Shown here: in pieces, positions 24,964 to 32,900 of the stretch
Numbering within the stretch: the stretch's first letter is position 1
Layout: the number at the start of each line of letters is the position of its first letter
Source of the DNA: Limisphaerales bacterium
GTDB taxonomy: Bacteria; Verrucomicrobiota; Verrucomicrobiia; Limisphaerales; JAKEEH01
Assembly: GCA_022616725.1 (NCBI GenBank)
Contig: JAKEEH010000288.1
Location: forward strand, 1-51,889
DNA: 51,889 nucleotides
Reading direction: 5' to 3'
The notes under the pieces: generated by a model
Database searches by the model: none
Told to the model about the DNA's origin: nothing
Seen by the model: only the letters and a program-made list of their open reading frames with translations
Program-made: the position numbers and the translations under genes

Positions 24964-26919
24964 ATGAATCGGATTCGTCTGCTGCCTGAACATGTAGCGA
25001 ACCAGATCGCCGCGGGCGAAGTCGTCGAGCGGCCCGCCAGCGTTGTCAAAGAACTTGTAGAGAATTCCATCGACGCGGAGGCGCGCCATATCGCCGTTGA
25101 GATTCAAGCCGGCGGGCGCAGCCTCATACGCGTCGCCGATGACGGTGTTGGCATGAGCCGCGACGACGCCCTCCTGTGCCTCGAACGTCACGCCACCAGC
25201 AAGATTCAACGCGCGGAAGACCTCAGCGCCATCGCGACTATGGGGTTCCGCGGCGAGGCGATCCCGAGCATCGCCAGCGTCTGCCGGATGGTGCTGACGA
25301 GCCGCGAGCGCGGCAGCGACCCCGCGGCGACCCAGATCATCATCAACGGCGGGAAACTAGTCGAGGTGCGCGCGGCAGGCAGCCCGGCGGGCACCTCTGT
25401 CGAAGTCCGTCAATTGTTTTTCAACCTTCCAGCGCGCCGCAAATTCCTGCGCAGCGACGAAACTGAGTATGCGCACATTCATCATTACCTCACGCTCGCC
25501 GCCTTGGCGCACCCGCAGGTGGGGTTTACGATCACCAAGGATGGTCGGGCGGTTTGGCAACTGCCGGCGGTGGCCGGGGGTGAGGCCGCGCCACAAGCCG
25601 GCTTGCGGGAGCGGATGCGTGCTTTGTTTGCCAACGAAGGCGAGCTGTTGCCGGTCGATTTTTCCGCGTCGATTCCCCCGCCGCGCGCCGCCGAGCCTGA
25701 AGACGACGCCAACACGCACTTTCGCGTTTGGGGGTTGATCGGCAAACCCGGCGTTTCCCGCGCCACGCGCGATGAACAATTCATTTTCGTCAATCGGCGT
25801 CCTGTCGAGAATCGCGGGATCAATTTCGCGCTCGCCGAAGGCTATCACACCGCCTTAATGAAGGGCCGTTACCCGGTCTGCTGCCTCTTCCTGGAAATCG
25901 ACCCGGCAGCGGTTGACGTCAATATCCATCCGGCCAAGCGCGAAGTGAAATTCCATCAGGAACGGGCCGTACGCCAGCACGTCACCGACGCGATCCGCGA
26001 GACCCTGCTGTCCTTTCACACGGCCAAGCTGGCTCTCCCGGCGACCTCCTCGGGTGGCTCGCGCGCCCCGGGCACTGCCGTAACGTCTCCCAGCCGCAGT
26101 GGAGACTTCGCGCGCCATCCGCCAGCCCCGGTAGACAAGCCCGTCGAATTCCCCCAATTCACCTCGTTGACCGGCACGGCACTTGATCCCCGAGGTGTCG
26201 CTCCAGAACGGATCACAGGGCGTTCGGAAGTCGCTCAGCCGCCGCTGCCGCCGCCAGCACCGGTTCGTGCCATGCCCGACAGAGCCGATGCGGCGCCGTC
26301 GCCGATTGAGCCGCAGCCCGTCCCTCTGCTGCAAGTGCCATTGCGCATCCTCGGCGTGATTGGTCACCTTTACGTCGTGCTCGAATCCGACAAGGGGCTG
26401 GTCTTGATGGATCAACATGCCGCGCACGAGCGCATTCTCTTCGAGCAGATGCTGCAGCGCCTGGAACGGGGGAGCGCACCGTCCCAACGTCTGCTTCTGG
26501 CCGAAACAGTAGAACTGTCCGTGCGAGACGCTCAGTTTGTGCGCGAGTTGTTGCCGACGCTGAACCGCCTTGGCGTTGGCTTGAGCGAGTTCGGCGAGCG
26601 AACCTTTCTCCTCGACGCGCTGCCTCCGTTCGTCAAGGTCGGCGATGCTCGCCGGTTCACCCTCGGGCTGATCGACGAACTGAAAGCCGCCGGCCAGGAA
26701 GTGAACACGCTGCGCCTGGGGGAACACACCGTGGCCAAGACTGTTTGCCGACACGCAGTAAAAGCTAATGATCCGCTGTCCGGACCCGAGTTGGAAAGCT
26801 TGCTCAAGGAATTGCGCCACTGCGCTATGCCTTATACCTGCCCCCACGGAAGGCCGACTCTGATCGAAATGAACTACCGTGAGCTCGAGAAAAAATTCGG
26901 CCGGGTTGGAAGCGCGTAG
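24964..26919 (+). CDS. mutL: DNA mismatch repair protein MutL
   Basis: A 651-residue GHKL ATPase. N-terminal motifs are VANQIAAGEVVERPASVVKELVENSIDA, ADDGVGM and GFRGEAIPSIASV; PAKREVKFHQE ends the ATPase half. A Pro-rich linker (about 350-455) separates it from the C-terminal dimerisation/endonuclease domain. The endonuclease signature DQHA-x2-E-x4-E is present as DQHAAHERILFE (from about residue 483), with CRHAVKAND and CPHGRPT completing the metal site. So this is a nicking MutL of the non-enterobacterial type. No mutS in the window. Confidence 0.95.
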   Translation: MNRIRLLPEHVANQIAAGEVVERPASVVKELVENSIDAEARHIAVEIQAGGRSLIRVADDGVGMSRDDALLCLERHATSKIQRAEDLSAIATMGFRGEAIPSIASVCRMVLTSRERGSDPAATQIIINGGKLVEVRAAGSPAGTSVEVRQLFFNLPARRKFLRSDETEYAHIHHYLTLAALAHPQVGFTITKDGRAVWQLPAVAGGEAAPQAGLRERMRALFANEGELLPVDFSASIPPPRAAEPEDDANTHFRVWGLIGKPGVSRATRDEQFIFVNRRPVENRGINFALAEGYHTALMKGRYPVCCLFLEIDPAAVDVNIHPAKREVKFHQERAVRQHVTDAIRETLLSFHTAKLALPATSSGGSRAPGTAVTSPSRSGDFARHPPAPVDKPVEFPQFTSLTGTALDPRGVAPERITGRSEVAQPPLPPPAPVRAMPDRADAAPSPIEPQPVPLLQVPLRILGVIGHLYVVLESDKGLVLMDQHAAHERILFEQMLQRLERGSAPSQRLLLAETVELSVRDAQFVRELLPTLNRLGVGLSEFGERTFLLDALPPFVKVGDARRFTLGLIDELKAAGQEVNTLRLGEHTVAKTVCRHAVKANDPLSGPELESLLKELRHCAMPYTCPHGRPTLIEMNYRELEKKFGRVGSA

Positions 26920-26962
26920 AATATCCGCGTACGCGCTGATATCGAGCAACAAAGAGATGGCA

Positions 26963-27382
26963 CTAATTCCTCTCGCCGAGGTTAGACGGCATTTCTTCCG
27001 GCGCAAATCCGGTCTTCCTGCACAGGTCGAATCCTTCCGACGTGACCTTTTCCAACTCCTTGAACAGCGCTTCGTCTAATACTTTGAAGTTGAAGCAGGC
27101 CTTGCCCTGCATTCGGGCTCGCAGCCGCTCCGACATGCTTTTGCGCAGCGCAGGGAACATGTAGATCGGCATGAAGTGATAGCTCACGTAGGCGTTTCCG
27201 ATCTTCACCCACGCTACTGGAAAGGCCTTTTTCAGCTTCGGACTGAAACCTATTTCGAGGCAGTAGTAGTCTGGCGCATCAGCCGTTACCTTGAGTCGGG
27301 CAGCGTGGAGCTGAAGAATCTTCCGCAAACGTGCAAAAACGGGTTCAAATTCCCGGATGAGTTCTGTTCGTGGTTGAGTCAC
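26963..27382 (-). CDS. Uncharacterised 139-residue protein
   Basis: GTG 27382 is preceded by GAAAGG six bases upstream. The protein is soluble, mixed alpha/beta and basic: LRKILQLHAARLKV, YYCLEIGFSPKLKKAFPVAWVKIGNAYVSYHFMPIYM (in parts), MQGKACFNFKVLDEALFKELEKV. The 'MxGKxCFNF' segment and size recall DUF1801-like small proteins, but I cannot make a firm family call. Convergent with mutL; monocistronic. Confidence 0.6.
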   Translation of the reverse strand: MTQPRTELIREFEPVFARLRKILQLHAARLKVTADAPDYYCLEIGFSPKLKKAFPVAWVKIGNAYVSYHFMPIYMFPALRKSMSERLRARMQGKACFNFKVLDEALFKELEKVTSEGFDLCRKTGFAPEEMPSNLGERN

Positions 27383-27590
27383 ACATCGCCTTTCACGCGC
27401 ACCGCGGGCACATATTTGGCAGATTCGATAAGGGCCCTCAACGTAGAACTGCCCGTCCCCAAATTACGCGCGCATCCCATTTGTGCGCAAGCGAAGCGGT
27501 CGGCATGCGCATCCCTGGGGGCGAGAATCGCTCTTTCCCGAAAGTGCATTTGGATTTGCGAGAGCGTGCAATGGCCAGTACAAGCAGCGC

Positions 27591-29150
27591 GTGAAAAACA
27601 AGCCTCCTGCCACAGAATTGATCTCCTCCGGGTTGCGCCGGTATTTGTATTTCACGGCAGCGGTGACGGGCGGAGCGATCATGATCGTGGAAATCCTCGG
27701 CGCGAAAATGCTGGCGCCCTACGTGGGCACATCACACTTCGTCTGGACGGCGCAAATCGGGGTGACCCTGGTGGCGCTGGCAGCCGGTTATTACGTTGGT
27801 GGCAAGCTTGTGGATCGCTCCCTCGAACTGAAGCAGTTGTACTGGGCCATCGTCCTGGCGGCGGGCTATTTGTGTTTCGCCGTGCTGGTCATTGAGCCGG
27901 TGGCCTACTTTTGTTTGCGCTTCCGCCTGGCAATCGGAACGCTGGTTGCCTCGACGTTTCTTTTTTTCGTGCCGCTGGCCTTGATGGCGATGGCCGGGCC
28001 ATTCATCGTGCGAATTCTGAGCGCGTCGGTGTCGGGTGTCGGCGGCAACATGGGACGGCTGACCGCAGTAAGCACGTTGGGGAGCGTCGCCGGGACGGGG
28101 CTGATCGGGTACGTGATCATCCCGCATGCGCCAAATTCGGTGACGATGTACGCGACGGCCGCCTTCCTGGTCGCGGTGACGATCGGTTATTATTTAAAAT
28201 GGCGGCGGGCCGCGATTGGATCCGTCGCGGCGATGAGTTGTATAGCGCTGGCGTTCGGAGGCTGGGCGACATCGCGGGCCATACAGCCCGGGCGATTCTC
28301 AGGGATGGAAGAGCTCGTGCGTCGCAATTCGGAATTTGGACTCTTGCAGGTGATCCAGAGCAAAACCGCGCCACGCCGGTTTTATCTAAACGATTATCTG
28401 ACGCAAAACACCTACGACACGGAGCAAAAGAAGAGTGTGTCGATGTTCACCTATATGCTGCACGGATTGGCTCACGCTTACACACCGGCCATCTCAAATG
28501 TGCTCTGCATCGGCCTCGGGATCGGCATCGTGCCGATGGAGTTCGCGCGCGAGCGAGCCCGGGTGGATGTCGTAGAGATCAATCCTGCCGTGGTGCCGCT
28601 GGCGCGGGAGTATTTCAACCTTGAACCTGAGCGCCTGAATATCGTGATTGCCGATGGCCGCTACTATCTGAATCAATGCGATGAGAAGTATGACACAATT
28701 TGTCTTGATGCTTTCCTGGGCGACTCATCGCCCTCGCACCTGATGACGCGAGAGGCGTTTGAGGCGATGCGGCGCGTGCTTAAGCCCGAAGGGACGCTCG
28801 TCATCAATACGTTCGCTGAGCTCGAAATGCGGCGCGATTTTTTCGGGGCATCATTGTCCAAAACGCTGGCGAGCGTATTCCGATCCGTGCGCATCCACAG
28901 CGGCGGCGAGGGCAATACTATGTTTGTCGCTTCGCAGCGGTCCGAGCTGAATCCCGTGCGCCCGTTCGACTTCAGCAAAGTGCATCCCAACAAAATGCGC
29001 GATGTGCAGGATGCGTGGAACGGTCTGCGCGAGACTGATCCGGCGCATGGCATGGTATTGACCGATGATTACAATCCGGTGGAGTTTTACGATGCGGCGA
29101 ACCGGGAAGATATTCGGCGCCGATTGACAACGGCGATGCGGGAGTTGTGA
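27591..29150 (+). CDS. Membrane-fused spermidine-synthase-like protein
   Basis: About 519 residues. The N-terminal half has six to seven hydrophobic helices (AAVTGGAIMIVEILGAKMLA is the first). The C-terminal half is a Rossmann methyltransferase-like fold with VLCIGLGIGIVPMEFA, VDVVEINPAVVPLAREYF, ADGRYYL and YDTICLDAFLGDSSPSHLMT, and TDDYNPVEFY near the end. This is the spermine/spermidine-synthase fold with a transporter-like membrane domain; the aminopropyltransferase role is unproven for this subgroup. Start uncertain: GTG 27591 (MKNKPPATEL) is preferred, while the frame opens at 27483. Its stop abuts that of the radical SAM gene. Confidence 0.75.
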   Translation: MKNKPPATELISSGLRRYLYFTAAVTGGAIMIVEILGAKMLAPYVGTSHFVWTAQIGVTLVALAAGYYVGGKLVDRSLELKQLYWAIVLAAGYLCFAVLVIEPVAYFCLRFRLAIGTLVASTFLFFVPLALMAMAGPFIVRILSASVSGVGGNMGRLTAVSTLGSVAGTGLIGYVIIPHAPNSVTMYATAAFLVAVTIGYYLKWRRAAIGSVAAMSCIALAFGGWATSRAIQPGRFSGMEELVRRNSEFGLLQVIQSKTAPRRFYLNDYLTQNTYDTEQKKSVSMFTYMLHGLAHAYTPAISNVLCIGLGIGIVPMEFARERARVDVVEINPAVVPLAREYFNLEPERLNIVIADGRYYLNQCDEKYDTICLDAFLGDSSPSHLMTREAFEAMRRVLKPEGTLVINTFAELEMRRDFFGASLSKTLASVFRSVRIHSGGEGNTMFVASQRSELNPVRPFDFSKVHPNKMRDVQDAWNGLRETDPAHGMVLTDDYNPVEFYDAANREDIRRRLTTAMREL

Positions 29151-30554
29151 TTACCCCGCGCGGCAGGCCTGAAGCCGCAACGCTCTTTGGTCCGGTTCAG
29201 AGCAGCCTGGCTTCGCCGCTGCTCGCCTGAGTCCCAAGTTTGGCAAGGCCTTCACGCGTTCGCGAAAGCGACGGCGGCGGGTCTGCGTTTCTTCTTCGGA
29301 ATAAAGTTGCTTCACCAGCTTGAGAAATCCGCTGTGCAGTTCGTCAATGCTCATGCCGGCAGGCCGAATATTAATGTCGAAGAGGGTGCACTTGTCCCAG
29401 GCTTTTTCGTCGATCAAGCGGCCATCCTTTTTTAGCCGCTCATAAAGAGGCGTCCCCGGAAATGCCGTCATAAAAGTGACCTGGACCTCGTATAATCCGG
29501 ACTGCCGCACGAACCGGAGCACGTCCTCAAACACTTCAGGCGTATCGCCGTCGAGGCCCAAAATGAAACAGCCATTGACCGTGATGCCGAACGACTGAAT
29601 TTTCGCGATCGCGGCCAGGTAGCGTTCCTGTTGGCGGGCTTTCCAATCGCCATTCAGTTCGATACCGTGGAGGCTGGCGCGGCGCGGGCTCTCGAGACCG
29701 ATGAGAACCTGTTGGCATCCGGAATCGCGCATCAAAGCCAGGATTTCGTCATCCCGAGAAATGTTAATGTCCACCTCGGTGAACCAACGCACGCGTTCGC
29801 GGGCCAGCGCGCGCAGTAGTTCCCTCGCGTGGGGAGTGTTGACGAAGCTGTTGTCATCGGCGAATTCGACAAATGGCCGCGGCCAAATGCTTTTGATCTT
29901 GCGGATTTCCGCGATGACCTTTTCCACTGGCTTCACCTTATAGCGTGGCGTCAGCAGGATCGAACTGGCGCAGAATTCACATCGGTGCGGGCAGCCACGC
30001 GCAGTTTGCACAGTGATGCGATTGTATTTGTCGGGATCGAGCAACTCGAAGCGCGGCATCGGGGCGAGCCGCAGGTCAAACGTCCCCCGCGGCGACTGTT
30101 CGTACCGGTGCTGCAGTTGGCCCCATTGAAAATCGGCGAGTATTTCCGGCCACAGCGATTCGCCCTCGCCGATGGCGACGGTAGTACAATGTTCCAATGC
30201 TTCGTCGGGCAAGGAAGAGACGTGAAGCCCGCCCATGACCACCGGCACGCCTTTCGCGCGGTACCAGTCCGCAACTTTGTATGCCTCGTTGATTTGCGCG
30301 GACAGGGACGTGATCGCCACGAGGTCGAAGCGGTCGGGCAGTTCGCCTGCCGAGTTGAGATCAGCAATCTCCATGTACTCTGCGTCGAACTGCGGCGGAG
30401 TCATGCCAGCGAGCGTCAGCAGGGAAAGGCTGGGTAATGATGCGATGACTTTGCTCCGTTCGACAAATCCGGGCAGGGTCAATCCGAGCTTTAGCAGTTC
30501 GGCGTTCTGCGCGCGAATGCCGCTCATTGCGATAAAGCCAATTCTCTTTTTCAT
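29151..30554 (-). CDS. B12-binding-domain radical SAM protein (BchE-like architecture)
   Basis: A 467-residue enzyme. A cobalamin-binding Rossmann-like domain (about 15-150, with VMGGLHVSSLPDEAL) precedes a radical SAM core. The [4Fe-4S] cysteines are C188, C192 and C195 in RGCPHRCEFCASS. A TIM barrel with VLIGLESP and NGCFILGLDGDTPEVFED follows. There is no His of the usual DxHxxG type in the B12 domain, so cobalamin may bind base-off without a protein ligand. The ATG at 30554 overlaps the stop of the upstream membrane gene as ATGA, so they are translationally coupled. Likely a methyl transfer or cyclase reaction on a hydrophobic substrate; substrate unknown. Confidence 0.85.
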   Translation of the reverse strand: MKKRIGFIAMSGIRAQNAELLKLGLTLPGFVERSKVIASLPSLSLLTLAGMTPPQFDAEYMEIADLNSAGELPDRFDLVAITSLSAQINEAYKVADWYRAKGVPVVMGGLHVSSLPDEALEHCTTVAIGEGESLWPEILADFQWGQLQHRYEQSPRGTFDLRLAPMPRFELLDPDKYNRITVQTARGCPHRCEFCASSILLTPRYKVKPVEKVIAEIRKIKSIWPRPFVEFADDNSFVNTPHARELLRALARERVRWFTEVDINISRDDEILALMRDSGCQQVLIGLESPRRASLHGIELNGDWKARQQERYLAAIAKIQSFGITVNGCFILGLDGDTPEVFEDVLRFVRQSGLYEVQVTFMTAFPGTPLYERLKKDGRLIDEKAWDKCTLFDINIRPAGMSIDELHSGFLKLVKQLYSEEETQTRRRRFRERVKALPNLGLRRAAAKPGCSEPDQRALRLQACRAG

Positions 30555-30937
30555 ATGATCAACAGCCAGACAGTGATGAACGCGCCCGTGACCAGGCTTG
30601 TCACCGGCAATGCAAAGAGCGGTTTCCAGGCCGGTCGGTGCGCGGCGATGAAGCAACACGGGGGCATCGTTAAGGCGCCAATAAAGAAGCCAAGCGAGGC
30701 CGCCCTGAACAAGGGGGTAGAGCGGCCCAATTCAGGCGCCGTGAAAAAGAACATCAGGTTGAGAACTCCAAGGCCAAAGAATGAGATGTGCCCGAGCCGA
30801 TACAGGCGCCGGACCCACGACGCGTAACCGCCCCGCCACTTTTCGTCGTCGAAGCGCAATCCGAGCAGAGCGCCGCTGAGGAATCCGAGTGCGATCCAGA
30901 TCCAGGCCAAAATCAGGTTCAATTCTGCAGCTTTCAT
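30551..30937 (-). CDS. Four-helix membrane protein coupled to the radical SAM gene
   Basis: A 128-residue membrane protein with four hydrophobic segments (LILAWIWIALGFLSGALLGL; LYRLGHISFFGLGVLNLMFF; AASLGFFIGALTMPPCCFIA; ALPVTSLVTGAFITVWLLII). H and C residues lie in helices 2-3 (GHISFF, PPCCF). ATG 30937 is chosen; the frame is open to a TTG at 30982. Its TGA overlaps the ATG of the radical SAM gene. No family recognised. Coupling suggests that it anchors the enzyme or handles its membrane-embedded substrate. Confidence 0.65.
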   Translation of the reverse strand: MKAAELNLILAWIWIALGFLSGALLGLRFDDEKWRGGYASWVRRLYRLGHISFFGLGVLNLMFFFTAPELGRSTPLFRAASLGFFIGALTMPPCCFIAAHRPAWKPLFALPVTSLVTGAFITVWLLII

Positions 30938-31053
30938 AGCCGCCCGGGCATGTTGCACAGTCTCAACTCTTGCGTCATCCAACGGAGACTAACTCCGCTT
31001 GCGCCCAGACGCCTCATTGATAAAACTTCGCCGGTCATCGTTTATTTCAATTC

Positions 31054-31968
31054 ATGAACATCCATCATTTGGAGCTGTTCTACTACGTGGCACGGCATGG
31101 AGGCATTACCGAGGCCGTGCGGAACATGCCTTACGGCATTCAGCAGCCGGCCATGAGCGGACAGATTATTCAGCTCGAGGAGTCGTTGGGGATCGCCTTG
31201 TTCCAGCGCCGGCCGTTCAAACTGACGCCGCAGGGGGAGGAACTGTACGCTTTTATCCGGCCGTTTTTTGACAACCTCGATTCCGTGGCGGCGAAACTGC
31301 GCGGCGGCGAAGCCCAACACATCCGCATCGGCGCGTCGGAAGTTGTGTTGCGCGACCACCTGCCGGCGGTGCTGGAATCGATGGGCAAGATGTTTCCCCG
31401 GATGAAACTGACGTTGCGCGAGGGTTACCAGCCGGAACTGGAAGCATGGATCGCGCGCGACGAACTGGACCTCGCGATCACGTTACTAAGCGAGAAACTG
31501 CCGCCCGGAACGGCAGGCATGCCGCTGTTTGAACTGCCGCTTGTGCTGCTGGTGTCGCGCAACAGCCCGATCAAGTCGGCGCAGGAACTCTGGGCGCGCG
31601 ACCGCATCGACGAAAACCTGATCAGCCTTCCCACGAGCGAGCCGATCTATAAAAACTTTCAGGAAGGTTTGGCCCGGCTTGGCGTGGACTGGTTTACGAA
31701 TATCGAGGTAAGCACGGTCGAACTCGTGAAAACTTATGTCGCGAACGGGCACGGCATCGGCCTGTCCATAGTCGTGCCCAAAGCCGCCGATGATCCGCGC
31801 ATCCGCACCCTGCCGTTGGAAGGATTTAAGCCGGTGAGCTTCGGTGTTCTGTATCACACCAAGCCGATCCCGATCGTGCAGGCATTTCTGCAACATATTC
31901 GGCAAGCCGCCGAAGGACTGGGCCAGCCGGCGGCTTTGCCTCCGCAACCAAAACGGCGGAAGAGTTGA
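31054..31968 (+). CDS. LysR family transcriptional regulator
   Basis: A 304-residue regulator. The N-terminal winged HTH (HHLELFYYVARHGGITEAVRN, QPAMSGQIIQLEESLG, LFQRRPFKLTPQGEELY) is followed by a periplasmic-binding-protein-like effector domain (IRIGASEVVLRDHLPAVLESM, LDLAITLLSEKLP). It is divergent from the membrane/radical SAM pair across 116 bp, the classic arrangement for a LysR protein that controls its divergent neighbour. The inducer is not predictable. Confidence 0.88.
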   Translation: MNIHHLELFYYVARHGGITEAVRNMPYGIQQPAMSGQIIQLEESLGIALFQRRPFKLTPQGEELYAFIRPFFDNLDSVAAKLRGGEAQHIRIGASEVVLRDHLPAVLESMGKMFPRMKLTLREGYQPELEAWIARDELDLAITLLSEKLPPGTAGMPLFELPLVLLVSRNSPIKSAQELWARDRIDENLISLPTSEPIYKNFQEGLARLGVDWFTNIEVSTVELVKTYVANGHGIGLSIVVPKAADDPRIRTLPLEGFKPVSFGVLYHTKPIPIVQAFLQHIRQAAEGLGQPAALPPQPKRRKS

Positions 31969-32028
31969 AATGATCGGTCAGAATCAATCGAGCGGTCACG
32001 CGACTGCCGGCTGGGCGGCTTTTTTATT

Positions 32029-32802
32029 GTGAAGCGCGATAACTTGAGGTCTAACTTAATTGTGCCTTCAGAGCGCTTCGAGAGCAACGCCGCGGGAGTG
32101 CCGCATAATTTCCGCACGACTCATTGGAGCGTAGTTCTGCAAGCGGGACAAACAGCATCACCGGAAGGTTCCGAAGCCCTGGAGGAATTATGCCGCACTT
32201 ACTGGTATCCGCTCTATGCCTTTGTCCGGCGTCGCGGCTACGAGGTCCACGAAGCCCAGGATTTAACGCAGGCATTTTTCCAGAGATTTCTCGAGCGCAG
32301 CTACCTGGAAAGCGTGGATCGGCGGAAGGGAAAGTTTCGGACGTTTCTTCTGCGTTGCCTGGATCATTTCCTGTCGAACGAATGGGACCGCAGCCAAACC
32401 AGAAAGCGCGGCGGCGGATGCGTGGTTTCTTCGCTGGATGCCGAATGTGCCGAGGCGCGCTATCGCCTCGAACTGACGGACGAACTGACCCCTGAAAAGG
32501 TCTATGACCGGCGCTGGGCGCAGATCCTGGTGCAAACCGTGATTGCGCGATTAGGCGAAGAATTTTCAGGTCCGCAGGAGCGCTTCGAGCAATTGAAAGG
32601 CTTGATTTTGGACGAGCCGGGCTCCAGTTCGTATGCCCAAGCCGCGGCGGCGGCAGGGATGTCCGAGCAGGCCGTCAAGTCCGCCGTCCATCGGATGCGG
32701 AGGCGTTTCCGCGAGCTTTGCCGCGTCGAGATTGGCAAGACTGTGGAGACGCCAGATCAGATCGATGAGGAGATTCGCAACCTGTTCGCGGCCGTCAGTT
32801 GA
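32029..32802 (+). CDS. ECF-type RNA polymerase sigma factor (kinase-associated group)
   Basis: A 257-residue sigma-70-family protein. Region 2 is FRTTHWSVVLQAG ... YWYPLYAFVRRRGYEVHEAQDLTQAFFQRFLE; region 4 is SYAQAAAAAGMSEQAVKSAVHRMRRRFRELCR. The TTHWS start and long region 2-4 linker are typical of the ECF groups found beside Ser/Thr kinases in planctomycetes and verrucomicrobia, where phosphorylation replaces an anti-sigma factor. Start GTG 32029, with GTG 32062 possible; no clear ribosome-binding site. The kinase gene follows 98 bp downstream. A weak terminator-like gccg/cggc stem with TTTTTT just before the start probably ends the LysR transcript. Confidence 0.85.
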   Translation: MKRDNLRSNLIVPSERFESNAAGVPHNFRTTHWSVVLQAGQTASPEGSEALEELCRTYWYPLYAFVRRRGYEVHEAQDLTQAFFQRFLERSYLESVDRRKGKFRTFLLRCLDHFLSNEWDRSQTRKRGGGCVVSSLDAECAEARYRLELTDELTPEKVYDRRWAQILVQTVIARLGEEFSGPQERFEQLKGLILDEPGSSSYAQAAAAAGMSEQAVKSAVHRMRRRFRELCRVEIGKTVETPDQIDEEIRNLFAAVS

Positions 32803-32900
32803 TGACCGTCGCTTGCGGGAGGAAATGTATCGAAGCGGAACTTTTCGATAAATTTGCTTCTGGAAGAGTTGATTGAACGTTTGCCTGAGGGCGCAAAGAA

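Noticed and set aside
25855-27006. 383-codon minus-strand open frame
   Set aside because: Lies antisense to mutL, which has full family motifs.
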